Source of the DNA: Lepisosteus oculatus
Taxonomy: Eukaryota; Chordata; Actinopteri; Semionotiformes; Lepisosteidae
Reading direction: 5' to 3'
Length of the DNA stretch: 64,000 nucleotides
NCBI RefSeq assembly: GCF_040954835.1
Contig: NC_090716.1
Coordinates: 15,995,275 to 16,059,274 of the forward strand
Each line of letters begins with the position of its first letter. Position 1 is the stretch's first letter. Below are positions 37,715 to 52,800 of this stretch, piece after piece. Below the pieces are notes generated by a model. That model ran no database searches. It was given only the letters and a program-made list of their open reading frames with translations, and had not been told where the DNA came from. The position numbers and the translations under genes are program-made.

Positions 37715-37822
37715 CTATTGCTCCTTCTGCCTCTTCAGGTAGCGAGCGCGCAGCCTCTTGTTCATGTTCATGGACACGTGGATCACCACCTGCACGGGCA
37801 CCAGGCACGTGGTCACCCAGCC
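37715..37822 (-). CDS. HSD17B12: HSD17B12 terminal exon 11
   Basis: Thirty-five codons and TAG. It begins GWVTTCLVPVQVVIHVSMNM, which is hydrophobic, and ends NKRLRARYLKRQKEQ. Human ends AHYLKKTKKN, with lysines at -3 and -5; here Lys is at -3 and Arg at -5. Confidence 0.95.
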   Translation of the reverse strand, partial: GWVTTCLVPVQVVIHVSMNMNKRLRARYLKRQKEQ

Positions 37823-40800
37823 CTGAGGGAACCAGAACAAAAGACGTCAGAGCGGTGTCGCAGCCCCGGTTTGGAAGTCATTCTGTCATATGGGACTACT
37901 GGAAAATAAGTCACTCAAGCTACCAGAATGTGCACAGATTTGTAGGGTCTATACCTGGAGCGTGCAGGGTTGACGCTGTACTTAGTTTGCAGGATGCCAA
38001 ACACAGTGCAGTTCCATTTAAAGATCTTAAAAACGTCCTATGCAAATGGTATTGAAGATCACACCGCATCTCAAGTTCTAACTTTAATTCTGCTTTAAGC
38101 CATTTCTGGTATTGTACAGTTTTAGAGAATTATTTTCCTGTACTGTACACGTATAGATGTAAATCTAGGTTATATTGTGACAAGTGTAGAATTTCCCTCA
38201 ATCATCACCAGGAGCAGGACTCTGAAAAAGGATGGATGGGTGGAAACAAGGAAAATGTTGAAACAAGGAATATGAAATTTAAGAAAAGAAATATGAAGTT
38301 ACACATTGCAGTAATTAAAAGTATTCTTTGTGTACACCTTTTCTCATTACATTAAAGACATCGCACCCTCCACTTACTGGAGACCAAAAGAAAATTCTTC
38401 CTCGATGCATTAAGTTTTGTAGAAAAAGTAAATAGATTCTTAATATTGATTAAATGTTTTTGGCGTCATTTGGATTGATCGTTCATGAATGGTCATAATG
38501 CTCATGAGTAACTTTTGCAAAAGCACTAAATCACCTCTTTAGGAAGTCAATATGCACAGGTGATGAAGTAATTTAACCCGCTGAACGTCCAGCCTGCTGA
38601 AGTGCAAGAAAGGAGAAAAACACAAAGTGACCACTACTCTTCACTTATCAAGAGCACAACACCTTTGTGCCATTGTGCTGGAGGCAGGGCTAAGTTGACG
38701 CACTGTCACTTGCCATCTGGATTCTTCACAGCTAACAATTTCTAATCTGGCATGATGCTACACTATTTGGGAAAACATGAATCATAACACCAAGCCTGAC
38801 ATCATGCTCTATCATCCCGATCCTATTTGCACTGCCAGCATCTCCACTGCGCAAGAATCAGTAAAGAGCCATCACGTGTGCGAGCAATTCACCTGTGAGG
38901 AGACAGCTCAACAGTCAGCTTGAAAACCAGACGACCACTCAGAAGCCCACTGCTTATGAATGTTCATCAGTGCATCGGTATGAGGTGGAGTGAGTAATAT
39001 CACCAGACATGGCCTCTTTAGCAACGAATCAAGGTTTTACATTACACAAAATTGATGCACATCACTGAGCACGGCACAGATGTGTAGAACTATACTCTAG
39101 TTATGTACAAAAGACCAATCAATCGATGTGGTGGTCTAGGTGTTAAGGTGTGGTCAGGAGTGTTCAGCTGTTACAGAATTCCACATGTAGTGTGGCAGAC
39201 TGTACAGCACTATGTTAATCAAAATCCCAGGATTTTACACAATGCCCATCAGGCGCATCCTGATGAGACAACATTCCAGCAAGATGACAAATCTTCAGGC
39301 TGCTCGAGTAATAAAATGGCTTGAAGGCCCCACTGAACATCTGTAGGATACGCTGGGACATCATGTGGTAACTCATGAGTCCCACCAGACAGCATGGAAT
39401 CTAGAACAAAGCTTGTGACACAGATGTACAGCAAGTATTGCTTCTAACAGTGGTCCCACACACTACTACCCCAGAGTAACATTCACTCTTAACTCATTGT
39501 TGATCAACCGTGTTGTTGACAATCAGCGCAATGAGCTTAGCTATAACACAACTGTTCAATATGTCAGTGCACCTGCTGCCAAAAAATCCTGGTAACTTCA
39601 ATGTTTAAAATAATTGATAAAGAGTTGCAAAAAAAGGGTTATAGATTAAAATCAAATTAACAGATCACTAGGTAAAAAAAAAAAGACAGGGAAACATGAA
39701 AAAGAGGAAGTGCATTAGATTCTGATAACAGGTGACTACCTATTAAAAAGGATTGAGGTTTTCTGAAAAAAGTATCAGCCATGTTAATTAAACCGATTAA
39801 GCCATGGGATCTCTCAAGAAAGGACCGAGCAAGAAAGGGCTAGCAGCCAAATATCTGATCCCTCACTCATACATGTAACTGTGCTCGTGCACCATCTATC
39901 AAAGACAATGAACTCCACCCCCGACGTCAAACGAATTGGCCATGACAAAACTCATGGAATACGAATGAAAAAAGTAGCAATACAAATAGGAATTTTAGGG
40001 ATTTGCAGAATCTCTGTGTAGCGGGCCTAATGTTTTAAAGCTTTAAATATGAGGACATGGCATTTTGACTTTTTACCAAAAGGCAACTTTTGAAGAAATA
40101 GGGAATGATTAGTGTAATCAGATGAAGAGAGGATTAAGTGTCGTTTCAAATGTGAAGAGAAAAACAGTAATTCAGAGTTCTGAACAGAAGAGGAACAAGT
40201 TTTGAAAAAGGGACCAGCACAAAGGCGGAGTTACTGGCCCATCAGCCAGACAGGGTTGTGACTGCAGTCTGCACCGCCTGCCCTCTCACCATCACTGCGT
40301 GAGGTAGATATCCATTGGTCTGGTCCTCCAGCCCCACTGTGTTCAGCTCAGCCCTGACGTAGGTCTCCGGACTGGGCTTGTCCAGGGTGGGCTTGCGGAT
40401 CTTAGTCATCTTGGTGGCCACAAAGAAAGGCAACACGCTCTAGGTGTGAAGGAGAGAAAGACTGAACAATTAATCCACTATAAAAACAGTGTTGTCTTAC
40501 AAGTTGGGGAAGGAATGAACTCCACTGTCCAAGTGAAAACTGCTATACTGTAGGTCCCGGGTGTGAGTGACAGGGAGATCTGAGCCCGTTGCTGTAAATG
40601 CAATTCCACATGCTGAGCTGGAGAACATTCAGGTTCCAAATATCTGGACATTTTGCCGAGTAGATGGTACAGGCCACACCTCCATTTTTTTAAAGAAAAC
40701 CCCTCATTTTTCAGCCTAGCAGAACACATTTTATCACCCTTGATGAAGGCAGGAAATATCGGTGTGCTTTGGACACTATGAAATCAACAGTTTACACGCG

Positions 40801-43800
40801 TCCACATCCTGTAACATTAGTTACTGTAACAGTGGCCCTAGGCTGTGTACCACCAAGTCTTTAAGCCTGCAGTTTGGCTGCACAGAGCAAAAACTGTCCG
40901 GCATAAAGAGAGCCTTGGACCCGTCTTTAAGCCTGCAGCATGTCAAAATGTCTGCTCTTACCTTCTGTATTAGGTTATGTTAACGGTTTAATGGTTTTTT
41001 GTACTTCACAGAAGTGCTGTTTGTTCAGTGATGTAAATATTTCTGCAGCAATACATTTCATTACATAACATGAGTGACTATGCAACACAACTTATTGCAC
41101 TTGGTGAATGTTCTCTTTTACTGTGTGCAACAAACTTAAACGAGAAAATAAGTGAAACAGCCTGTAACATATGATACAGCAAAGACTGCATACCTTGACG
41201 GTACCGACGTTGACGTTACACATTCAAAGTCAGTACCGTCATCGCACTGGTCCAAACCAGAAAGACCGGTGCTTCCCCAGGTGACAAGAGTTTTACTGAA
41301 AAAAAAAATACATTTCCAGACTACCAGCCACCAAGTTTTAAAAGGGAAACACTGAAGGTCAGACAATAAGAATTCTTATATCGTTCAAGATAGCCACATG
41401 GTGGGGCTATAACACAACTCAACAAAACACCCAGAGCTGCACTGAACTCCAGATACAAAGCGCAAGGCACACCCTGGAGCTTCTACTGGGGTATTTTTAA
41501 CCAAGACCTCAACCAGTCTTTAGCACATTTATCAAAAATCCTTGTAGCCTTACCGTTCCCTTCAATTCTGTTCAAAATTAATAGCTTTCCTTGATATATG
41601 TTTTCAATCCGATCCTTTACTAACTTATTTCACAGTGCACCAACAAAGAGATCTGCAATTAATTTTGAAGTCAACTGCAGCCTTTTCACCAGCTATAACC
41701 TCAGAACAATTTTGAATGATTACTAGAAGATAAATATTGTCCTGTCAAAAAACCAAACATTAGAATAGGTAGGAATGTGCCAGCTTTAAGCAGCTGAGCT
41801 TAGAAAGGCAGTGAATTTGTCTCCAAGAGCTACTTCAGCATTCGTCCCTCAAGACGGGAGAAGCGTGATGAAGCGGGCTGTGCCTTTAAGGCCGAGTGGC
41901 GTCACAGCCCTAGGTGTGTGTGTGTGTGCGCGTGGATGCTGTTGCTAGGCTGGTGGAGGGTTACCATGGGAACAATATACAATGAGAGAGGAGGATCGGG
42001 GCTCTTTACTGGTAGAGCAGCGCATTACCTGAACAATGATCCCCCGGCTCTTGTACTCCGCGTGCAGCCCCCGAGAGAAGAAATCCACAAAAGCCTGAAC
42101 AGAGCAGGAGATGATGAGAACGTTAACTAAACGGACCGCAAGCAAACATTTTGGACTTCGGCTAACAGCCCAAAACAGCAGTACTGCATATTCAAATGAA
42201 TAGCCCTCACTACTTGAAACAAGCTGGTTCTTTTCAGTTTTTAACCCTCTTTTCATAAAGAGGACCAGGAACTAATTTCCCCCACACGAACACATTACTA
42301 TAGCTCACGCAGGTACTGTGGAAGCGCTGCAAACTCTGTACACCACCACAGTGGACAGGCTTTGCATCACAGTGAACACAGTATACAAGGCTGAAAAGTG
42401 TTTCATACTACTGTAAAAGAGCACATGTAACTAATCCATGTCCTGCGAGGTCAGATTTATAGCATTTATAAAGCCAATAAGATGTAATGTATTTCAACGG
42501 CTGCATCTCTCACAGAATGATGCAATACTAAAACAAGCATCCAGGATACAGATGATCTGGAACATGCTCAGCTTGACAGCAATACAGCACACCTACAACA
42601 GTCACAAACTTTTTTCTGTAAATTGCAAGACCCATGTCTCCATTTGTGCTTTACCAGCTGGGCCTTTAATTTTATCCAGTGCTCCAAAATTCCCTGACAT
42701 GAAAATCATTTCAATCATGAAGACTGCTGAATCAAAATGTCCACTGCACTGTGTGCCATGTGGGGCCAGTAGGCAGATATTTATGCCATGGGCACGAAAG
42801 CACAGGGGGTATATACTGGGTTACTCCACTGCTTTTCCTGGGTGACTCGACAAGCCTGTGCCCCTCCAAGGTCAACACACTCATTGGAATCATCTGCCGC
42901 CTTCAGCTATTGGAGACATGGGACCAAGGGGAAGAGCACAGCCAAGAGCAGTGCCCAGCTCAAGGTCCAGAGAGGATCAAGCTGAAGGAAAGGGAACCTA
43001 CCTTGGTGGCAGAGTAGAGCGTGAGCAAGGGGATAGGGTACATGCCACTGGCTGAGGAGATGTTCAAGATCACACCCTTTGACCTGGAAAACAACATGTA
43101 CATTAATGAGCCGCCCTGGCCCAGAAGCAGGCAGACAGTTGCGTCGCGGGCGAGATTATTTAAAAAATTGCAAATTAAAAAGAAAGCAAAGCATGCATTC
43201 AACAACTGCCCACACAGAGACTGATGACCAGGTTCCCTGCGTGTAAATGCCACCAAAGCAACAAGACCAAGTTCTAAAAGGAGAGTTTGGGACTGAAATG
43301 CACGAACAGCTGTACACCGAAAAAATCTGGAAAAGTAAACAACTTTCATCTGTCCATTTCCTAACCACTTTTTCCTGTTGAGGGTCATGGGGAGATGGAG
43401 TCTACCAAGCAGCAGGTACAAGGCAGGGTACACCCTGGACAGGACGTCAGTCTACTGCGGGGCACACAGACTTGGACACGATGTTCGTAAACTCACACCA
43501 AGAGGAGGAGAACATAAAACCCGGAAACTGAACTGTGAGGCAGCAATGTTCACCACTGAGCCACCATACCACCGACAATGTGGGATTTTCCCTTTCAAAA
43601 ATGAAATATTGTATAAGAAAAGATTGTGTATCCAGACAAGCCTCTCTCATTCAGTTTCGAGAATGCATGCATGCTAGCACATTACTTAAACAAAATGTCA
43701 CTAATTCCAAGAGGATGACCAGTCGTTGACTGAATAACTCTACTGAAGCAGTGCTTAACCGAGTACAAAGGGGAGGGCAGAAAGGTTTTCATTCAAGAAA

Positions 43801-46800
43801 AGTCTGTTGAGAATTACCCTATCCAGCTGTAAAAAAAAAGATTCAATCCAACTTTTTCTCATCTATTGAGGTCATCCAAGAACCCAAAAGTCATAACTGG
43901 GGTTAAAGTTTAGCATCCTTTTCTAGTGAAAGATGGTGTCTGGGACAATAGAAGTGCTTGTTATCCATTGTAACACTGGCCATCTACTTTAAGAGTGTGA
44001 TTTAGCTTTAATCTTTGCACCTGACTATCTCCAACAAAGGAAAACAAAAGAAAACCCACCACAAAGGTCTGAAATTCAAAAGATGAAGTTTGCTTCTCTG
44101 GCACCCATGAACGATGAAGTCTTGCTCAATGTGACGCACAGATTTAGAATATTCAGCTGTCTGAAAGAATCCCTTTCAAGCAGTGATGACAGGCACACGC
44201 GGCTCCAAGCTGGCACGCACACACCCACCCACGCTGACACACAGCAGCACAGCATGCTCTATTCATTGCAGCTACCTTCTGTGTTACTATGGCAACCGCT
44301 TCCCCGTGCACGACCTACAGAATATGGTTCTGAGGCATCAGATATCTGTTAGAGCATAGAGACAGAGAGAGAGGGACAGAAACAAAGAGATCCCTCTCTC
44401 ATCAGTCCAGTGAACCAATTACATTGGTGAGAACAATCTATTTATAGTGTTCCAATCAGATACCACTTTGCTTTCGGTGTCTCCGTCGTGTGGAACTTTG
44501 GAGAGCCCAGCATTCTGACTAGGCGATCTCAAAGGGATCTTTATAATAGGCAATAATTGAGCGAGCTCAAATTGCAGCCAAGAGTGAATATTACCTAGAG
44601 CAGCAGTATGGGTCTGCCTCAAAAGCATTACTGCAACAAGTTCTGTTGCTATGTGATTTTAGTTATTAAACACCACAATGTTGAAATTAGAAAGTCACTT
44701 AGTTTTGCCATTTAAGGAACTTAAAGAACTGAAGATTTCTTGGTAACTCCCTGGGTTCAAGACAATCAAATTCCTTTAGGTTTAATATAAGAAAATTTAG
44801 TACAAATTGCCTTAATCTCAAGCCATTTGTGAGGTGAGGGACAGAATTTATGCAATAACAGTTTCTTGCTTTGAAATTCAATATGTTAGGAATTTGTTGT
44901 TTAACAGTCACTTTAAAAAATTCCAAAAGGATTCCCTCAAGTGTGCTGTGACAAAAGGTACATCACAGGGAACGCGTCTCCACAACAGAAATGTTTTTAT
45001 ATGTGCATGATCTGTAATTTCTTTCACATCTTCCATGTCTTCCCCTGCACCAGAGTGGCTGAAATGAATACACAAATCTCTTGGGCTAGGCACACTAGCT
45101 CATAGCATTGAAAGAATGACACAGGGAGTGCACAGACACTGATTCACAAGAAGGTGAAAAAGAGTTTGAGATATTTGCATCTACCTGCTGCTGAAAGCTT
45201 ATCAGGAAGAGCTACTGACTGTGCCGAAGAGGTCCAACGTCCACATTCCAGTACATTTGCAACCCTTAACCAGGGATCAACTGCCCAAGATGAGCCCTAT
45301 CCTGAGGAACCCCATTGGGGAAACTAGTGGACTAATTTAATAAAAACCAGGAATGATTGCAATCATTCCTATACATCTTCTATGGTTATCCTAGCTTCCC
45401 AAGGAAAACGTTACTCTACAGTAGCAAACGGGGAAAAAAAAAACTTAGTGTCCTAATTTTTTTAAGATGACAATTGGATTGAACAAAACACCTGGAGGAC
45501 CTGTAGCTCATTCTAGATATCTTAATTTTACAGAACCTAAACGCTTTGAAATAAAATAGTGGCCACTGTGATTACATTGTAATTAGTAGCAAACCTTCAG
45601 CACATCTGTTTTTCTACATATGCAGTGCAGTCCACAGAGCTTTTGGCAGTTATCATTTGTACACGGAAAAAGCCATTGATCTGCCAGTGAAAGCACCCAG
45701 TAGCACATCACTTCATCTACAGCCACGCACACTGCGCCTGCTCAGCACACGTCTCTAGGTGGCCTTCCCTTGATCTGTGTACTGCTGACACACCCATCAC
45801 CCAGGGCTGACCAGTCAGCAGGTTTTCCAGCCCATGCTCTGCAAGAACAGGGCAGCCCCCATCATCACGGACCTCCTTGGGAGAGGATGGCAGAAAGAGG
45901 ACGATATGGGTAGAATCCCCCCCCCAACCCCCACCGACCCCCTTCTTCGGCCGAGCGTTAGTCACCACGATTCAACGACAATTTTCTTAATTCCGTTACA
46001 TAAGAGCCTGCAAGCAGCACAGGCAAGGGGAACCTGTGCAAGGGATGATTCAGCCGCCAGTCAAAGGCATTCCCACCTCTCTTCTGTATGGCATGCTCTC
46101 TCTCTCATACACAGTGTTAGTCATAGGGGCTCGACCAGGATCTCCCTCCCTCCCTCGCAGTGCAGGAAAGCACCCCTCACGCTCTCTGGTAGGAGTGCCA
46201 CCTTATAATACACACACAAGGATGACTCATGAGATCGACGGCGTGATACCGCCGAGTAAAAAAATTGCACCAAAAACACTGGTAAGTCGCTGGCAGCATT
46301 TTAAAAACTGCAAAAGCATGCATCATTTCTGAAGGGTGGTCAGGACATGCCCTTCTACACTTTCTATAAAGCCTTTAAACTTAAGTATTTCCCTTTTTTA
46401 AGAAGGCAGGGCTACCTGCTAATTACCACATGGCTCTTTGTCAGAGTATATCCTGATATTTAGTGTTGTACAATCCACTGCTATACTGTTCACAATTTAT
46501 TGAAGAAAAATGTGCATTTACAGTTTCAGATCCTATAGTTATCACATTTTCAATCCTAACAATAGGTTTCTCTACACAATCCTTTAGGAAATGCCAGGAC
46601 TTTACCCTTCACAATCAGCTGCACTGTATACTGTACATCCTGAGGACTGACTGACTTCAATGTGCAACATCGAGCAGCTCTTGAGTGGGGGCAGTATGGG
46701 GGGCTTTCACCCATAAAGGACACTTTCAACCTTTTATATTCACACCAGTAAGGCAGACTGAAATTAAATTTATTATTGAAAGGGGTTTTCAGCATTAAAA

Positions 46801-49800
46801 CACTAAAAGCTCTGTCAGTGAGAAACCAAAAAAATGCATACATAATGCATTAGAAACAAATAGAAGAACAGAGTTAAACTGTGCTTTAGCCCATTTCAAA
46901 CAAGGATGAATTTCTTTACTGGTGCTCAGAAGCCTTTTCATAAGGGGACTTTGTCTAATGCCTCACCCCAAGAAGCTCCACATGAAAAAATAAAGCTCTA
47001 CACTCAGGGCCCACCTGTTTTAAGTTTTTTCTGACCGTTCCAATGCAAGGAGTATCAGGCCTTGTACCTTAAGGTTTCTCCACTGCGCACGTTAACACCT
47101 CATCCGTCGGGTGATCAGAGGACTGGCTGCACTAGAAGCCCCCCCAGTGGACTTCCACTTCAGGTGTGGTGCTTCCTGCTGTACCTGGTCAGCCTAGTCT
47201 ATTTTTCATACCACAAGAAGCACAAAGAGGAGTCTTGGACCTACAGAACAGCAGTGCAACGTCTAGCCGTCTCCTGCTACTTTACTGCTCTACAGCAGTG
47301 CTGGATGTTTTTTTAAACTGTTCTTTATTCTGCGGACAGTTCTGTTCGAGAATGTGCTTGAAATTGTTCATGAATCTCCATGAAACAAATACAAGTGTTG
47401 TTCCAGTATTCTGGGGGTGAGTGCTAATGCCTTCTACCTTACTGTAATTTATATTTTATACATCATAGCATGAGGTTCTGTCAACCCTGTTTCCAAGCCA
47501 AATCATTGTTAGGCATCTTGTAGTATAATGACCTCCCCCTTATGGGTTCTATCCTGACGACCCCCTCAGGAGCCCCTGAAGTCCAGGATAGACAGGGTAT
47601 GTCTGTCATTCTTGACTACAAAGGTAACAAAATCCCAGGTCTGGCTGAGACGTGATTTCCAAAGCTCTGATACTGCAAGACATCTTGTTAATGTCTACCA
47701 TAATTCCACCAGTGGAGGTGGTCGATTCAACCAGTGAAGACCATGCTGCAGCAGGCTTCATTACAGCAGTCTTGAACTGATGCCATGTGGACGATGAACT
47801 GAAATACTGTATAACCTTGATCATGTCAACAAATCAATGAGATGGGGGTGTCCAGAGATTGCTTGAACTTAGCATTTCAAACCAGCTGGTTTAAGTTCTT
47901 CCTCAAGAAAGCTGTGCTGGGTTGAGTGCACACAGGATGTGATTCCAAAATCTGAATAAAGACCGAAGAAAGCTCCACTGACTCATCTGCATATGGCTGC
48001 AAACCCTGCCGCACACCTGCAGGCCCCTGCTGGGCTGGACAAGGTCTCAGTCCACCTGCCGGCACATGGAACGTAGTGCCCGTGGAAGCTGCCTCATTGT
48101 CAGTTCCGCACCTTCTGGAGCAGGGCACCCCCATGCAGAAGACTGTCTGGCCCTCTGAACAGGGTCTGTCTGTCTGAAGAACTGGGTTTTTCCTTTTGGA
48201 GTGCCAGGGCCAGCCCTAAACACCAGGCGCACATATAAGTGTGAGCTTGACCCATGCCCCCCAATTTGCATTTTCCTGGAGACCTTTCTGCGGATGGCAA
48301 GTTGCCTTCTGCACGTAAGGTTTACTTAACTATTTCCATTTGTCATGGCAAGTGTCTCTTCAGTGGCCTGGCCTCCTGCCACACATGTCCAGGCTTAAAT
48401 AAGCCGCCGTTGTTGTGCTGTCCATCTGGACCAACATGTCCGCCCTGATCCTGAAGATGTTCTTGGAACCACTGAAGAGTTGACAGTAAAGCACTGGGAC
48501 GGCATATACCTATAAGCTGGACCTTAAAGTACATATCCCCTCATGCTCCAGCCATTCCACATGACTCCCTACCCCAAGTTAGTCAACTGCTTGTCACCCT
48601 CTCCTGGTAATGGAGCCCATTGAAAACCAAAAACCTGTAACAACTACATTTCTTGAATGGCAGCAGTGTTGGGTGACCAATTTGATGGGCTTCTGGGGAA
48701 ACTGACACTGATAAAAAATGTTCTGTTTCAGTTGAGTGGACAAATCTAGAAAGGTAAAAATCTTCAGAGCCAGTGAACATGATTTTCCAAAAGATCATAC
48801 AAACTTAAGCACAGACCTCAAAATTGTGATGTACAGAAACTGACTGAATCCTTCGACAAGACTTTCAGCCATGAACCAGTCTTATTTTGCACAAAAACTC
48901 CCAGATGGAGAGGAGGTTGCAACCTGAATCCTGCAGTTCTATAATCAAGGTATGTGTCAGGAAGAGCATCTCACCTTTCGACCATACCCGGGAGCACCAG
49001 CCTCGTCATCTGGGGGAAGAAAGCAAAACAGGTTTAGACAAGTGCTAATGGACACCATGCACAACAATCTCACTGCGTCGCAGAAAATAGGAGAATATGC
49101 TTGAATATTATACCTGCCTTTTTCCTGCTATTTAAGTTCCAATCAGTCAGCTGTATAAGCAGTATTCTGAGAGATGAATTGCACTTTTTGTTTTCGTGGA
49201 AAATAGGAAAACTTTTTTTCAGGTAAGGCACCAGAGAGCTCAAGAAATATGTATGAGAGTCTGTATTGGTGGCATTTTCGAAATGCCTGTTAAAACTTTC
49301 TGTACAAAAGGGTTGCAAGATTAATTTGGAACGGATCCCCCTCACACAGTTACTTTGGTCTGTAAAAAACACTGAAGCCAAAAAGTTTAAATCTTGAACT
49401 TGAAAATTCTCCCTTGTGTGGGGATTGTACATCTACAAACTTGACTCAGCGTTTCCAAATAATTCCCAGCACCACAAAGAAATACAATGGGATGCTTCTG
49501 AACTCATCAGTGGCAGATGGCAATTTTCTTAATTTCTTGCCAATGATATATGAGATCATTGATGACAGTCTTCATCAGAATTAAAAAGCGGGAATAAAAT
49601 TAACTTCTCACATAAGCAGCAAATAAAAAATTAAATGCCAAAGCATTTCTATCAAGTTGAGCTTCATATAATCTGGGAACCAGAAACTAACAGCCAATAA
49701 GAACTGTGGACTTCTCAGGCTTTGCAGCAAAGTGAACCTGGCACCTTCTCATTTTGAAATGAAAATAGCCCAAATATATGGCTTGCTTCAGCTAAAAATA

Positions 49801-52800
49801 ATTGTCATGCACACTGGAACTGTCCTGCATAAGAAGTCCAAGCAGACATGAAGGCATCACTAACAGGACATCTGACATCCAGCAAGACCCCACGGGAGCT
49901 CATAAAGTTGAACACCACTGGCTAAACGCGTGAGGCTTTCCCATTTAGGCATTTAAGGTACTTAATAGTGGGATTTTTGAAGATGGCCCTGTGCTTTAAA
50001 GAAAACAAGGAATAAATAAATTGGGGAAAAATGTGATCATTAAGTAGTGAGCCTCACTCCCACACCACTAAAATGATAAAAATGGTCTCCCCAGTCATCT
50101 AACTACAGTACCTCGACCTCACATTATGTCACACAGTTGTCACCATCCACCCATCTGCTATCAAAGAGCCGTTGGATCCTGACAGGTGTTGTGGCAAACT
50201 AAAGAAATTCCCGAGTCCAGATGGGAGCATGGGGGCACAAAGCACAGCCGCTCTCCCCCTTAGATGGGACACCATGGATACAGAGAAAGGAATTCTACGG
50301 AACAGATGACTAAACCTAGACGGCTCTTCTTCGGAAGGCAGGAGGAAACTGGAGCATCCAGCAAAACCCTACCAGAACAAGCAGAACATGCAAACTCCAC
50401 AGAAACCAGGCCCAGACCAACACCCGGAGTCACAAAGCACCAGCACCTATGGCCATGCTATTGGGCAGCCTACACTAACAAGTCAAAACCTTGTCCAGCT
50501 CTGATGCATCCAAATACATCACTACAACCCCGTCTCCAAGCCTCTAATGCCAGACTCCTTCACACACTCCTCAACTGCCAACACCTGCAAGGAGAAGAGT
50601 CCCTCTCTGCAGTCTGACAAATGAATGCTGTCATTATAAGAAGCTGAAGAAATCCATGAATTAAATTTAGGAGGTGGCAGGGAGCGAGGCAGGACAGTGC
50701 AGGCCGGTCTTTCTTCGTTATAAAGTTTGAAGAACTGCAGGTGTTGGAGCACAGAGGAGTGGGCGGACTTGTGGACAAGAGGGGAGAGGGAAAAAGAGGA
50801 ATGGAGAGCGAGAGCAGGAGTGAGAGGGACTGCGTGGGTGGCAAAGAACAGACAGCGTGGGTGTAGTTCACTGTTGCTCTGGGAACCACAGGAACTGCAG
50901 GTACAATAGCAAGTGCGGGGGAGGGGGAGCGGAGACACCCACCTCCCTCTCCGTGTCCGTGTGCTCGCTCCGGCGCACAGCCGGGCTCGCGTGCGCAAAG
51001 CACAACCCGCCCCCAACTTCCCAGCACAAATTCTCCCCACGAGCCAGCGGCACGGGGCACCAGCCAGCAAGAGAGAATCAGCACTGCAACACGTTGGCAA
51101 ACAAAGGTGCCCGTATCCGAAAATCAGCCACAGCACCGAGCCATAACAGATTCCAGGAGCTCAGGTGACTGCTGAAAGGGCTCTCAGTGAGGGATGGCTC
51201 GTTACACAGGGTGTCAGAGCTTATTCTCCAGTCAAAGATCTGGCAGGACGACCACAAAAGGCGTTAGGAAAGTTTCACCAGGCGCTTATCCCCTCTCCTT
51301 CCATTATTAGAGATTAGCGGGTGGACACACGCAAAGAACAATAAAAGCTATTGATGATACTCTGCCATTAACAGTTCATTTCCACCCGAGCCCATAACTC
51401 CAACAATATTCTGGGATGGGATGGTAGAGCTTAAAAGAAAAAACTGAATGCTATGGGTGCAAGTCCCATTGGTGGACCTGTAGGTGGCACTATTTCGTCT
51501 GGACCAGAAATTCCAAATCGTTGCCATGATCTGGAGATCAGGGACACATTGCGGTGTGCCGTGCTGTCCTTCGGATTTCAAGAAAGCCCAGGACACATTA
51601 ATATCACGGGCAGGTACCTGGCTAAAGTCACGCCGGGCCCGTACAATCTGGCCTACCCAAAGACCCCCTTAATTCAGCAGGTGAAAATTTCTCCCTTCTC
51701 TGCCTTATCAGCCGTCATGCATCACCCAGGCGGGTGCCGTATGTCAGCAGGGCTTCTCCTATTGGCACAGCACCTCATTCTTAGGGACAAAAAGCAATAT
51801 ATAAATGCAACAAATTATCAATTTTACTATTATCCATTCAGTTAAGGTCCCCAACCTTTAAGGAGAAGAGACCCTTGAAAGTGTTAGAATTTGACAGTGA
51901 TGTCAGTTCAGGATTTAATGAAGTAAAGTTGGAATGAGAGACCAGGGCTGGGAATCGCCATCACAGAACACATCACACTTGGAACAGCATCCCATCCAAG
52001 AGAACAGAAGTTCATTTTCAATACGGAGCCTTCATCAGTCCAATACTATTATGTATGTGGAACTTCCTCTACATTTCTAAAAAAAAATAAAGGGGGGACA
52101 AATGTTTTGAGCAACTGCAAATAAAAATGCAGTGTATTACCTGGCAAACAGACGTAATATTGACGTTAATCATTTTGTTGATGACCTGAAAAACACAATG
52201 AAACCAACAGTTTATGAATTTATATTTAGAGCAACCACCACAAAGACCACATGAAAAACAGGTGATGACAATTCTTTTCATTAACTGAACTTTTAATCTT
52301 AACTCCAAGCAGTCAGAGATTCGAGTAACACCAAAATATCACAGATTCAGATAACTTTCCTAGGTGGTTGAGGACATGCTTTTCCTCTGAAGATCAGTGA
52401 AGCATTTAATCAGCAGTCATTTGATATTGTATAAGAAAATCAGAATAATAGGAATAAATACAGGAAAACAGAAATAGCCTTTTCTTACAAAATCGAGACT
52501 GCTTTTTTTTTTACATGAATGCAGATGAAGTCAAAGTTGTACCACTGTATTGGGAATTTGCAGACGGTCCTTTTAAACTTTAAAAAACACACATTGTCCA
52601 AAGCAGTATATTTTTGTATTTTTACCACAGAACCCATTACAAATAATTTCTTAAACTTTGTATGAATCCCACCCTCACCCCCTCAGCTCATTGCTGGTTG
52701 TTCTGAAACAAAAGCAGGTGGAATGATTTTATAAGGTCTGATCGTCAGCATAAAAAATTAAAGGATGGATGAGAACTGCTCTGAAACCTGCATCTTGACA

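Larger units (their letters stand above)
49010..52140 (-). other. HSD17B12 intron 6
   Basis: About 3.1 kb. It contains a CpG-rich island (50850-51070) and a retroposon-like repeat (51440-51840). Confidence 0.8.

Noticed and set aside
47062..47420. Two overlapping plus-strand frames of 84 codons
   Set aside because: There is a hydrophobic stretch but no family match; they lie in the middle of HSD17B12 intron 7 without splice signals.
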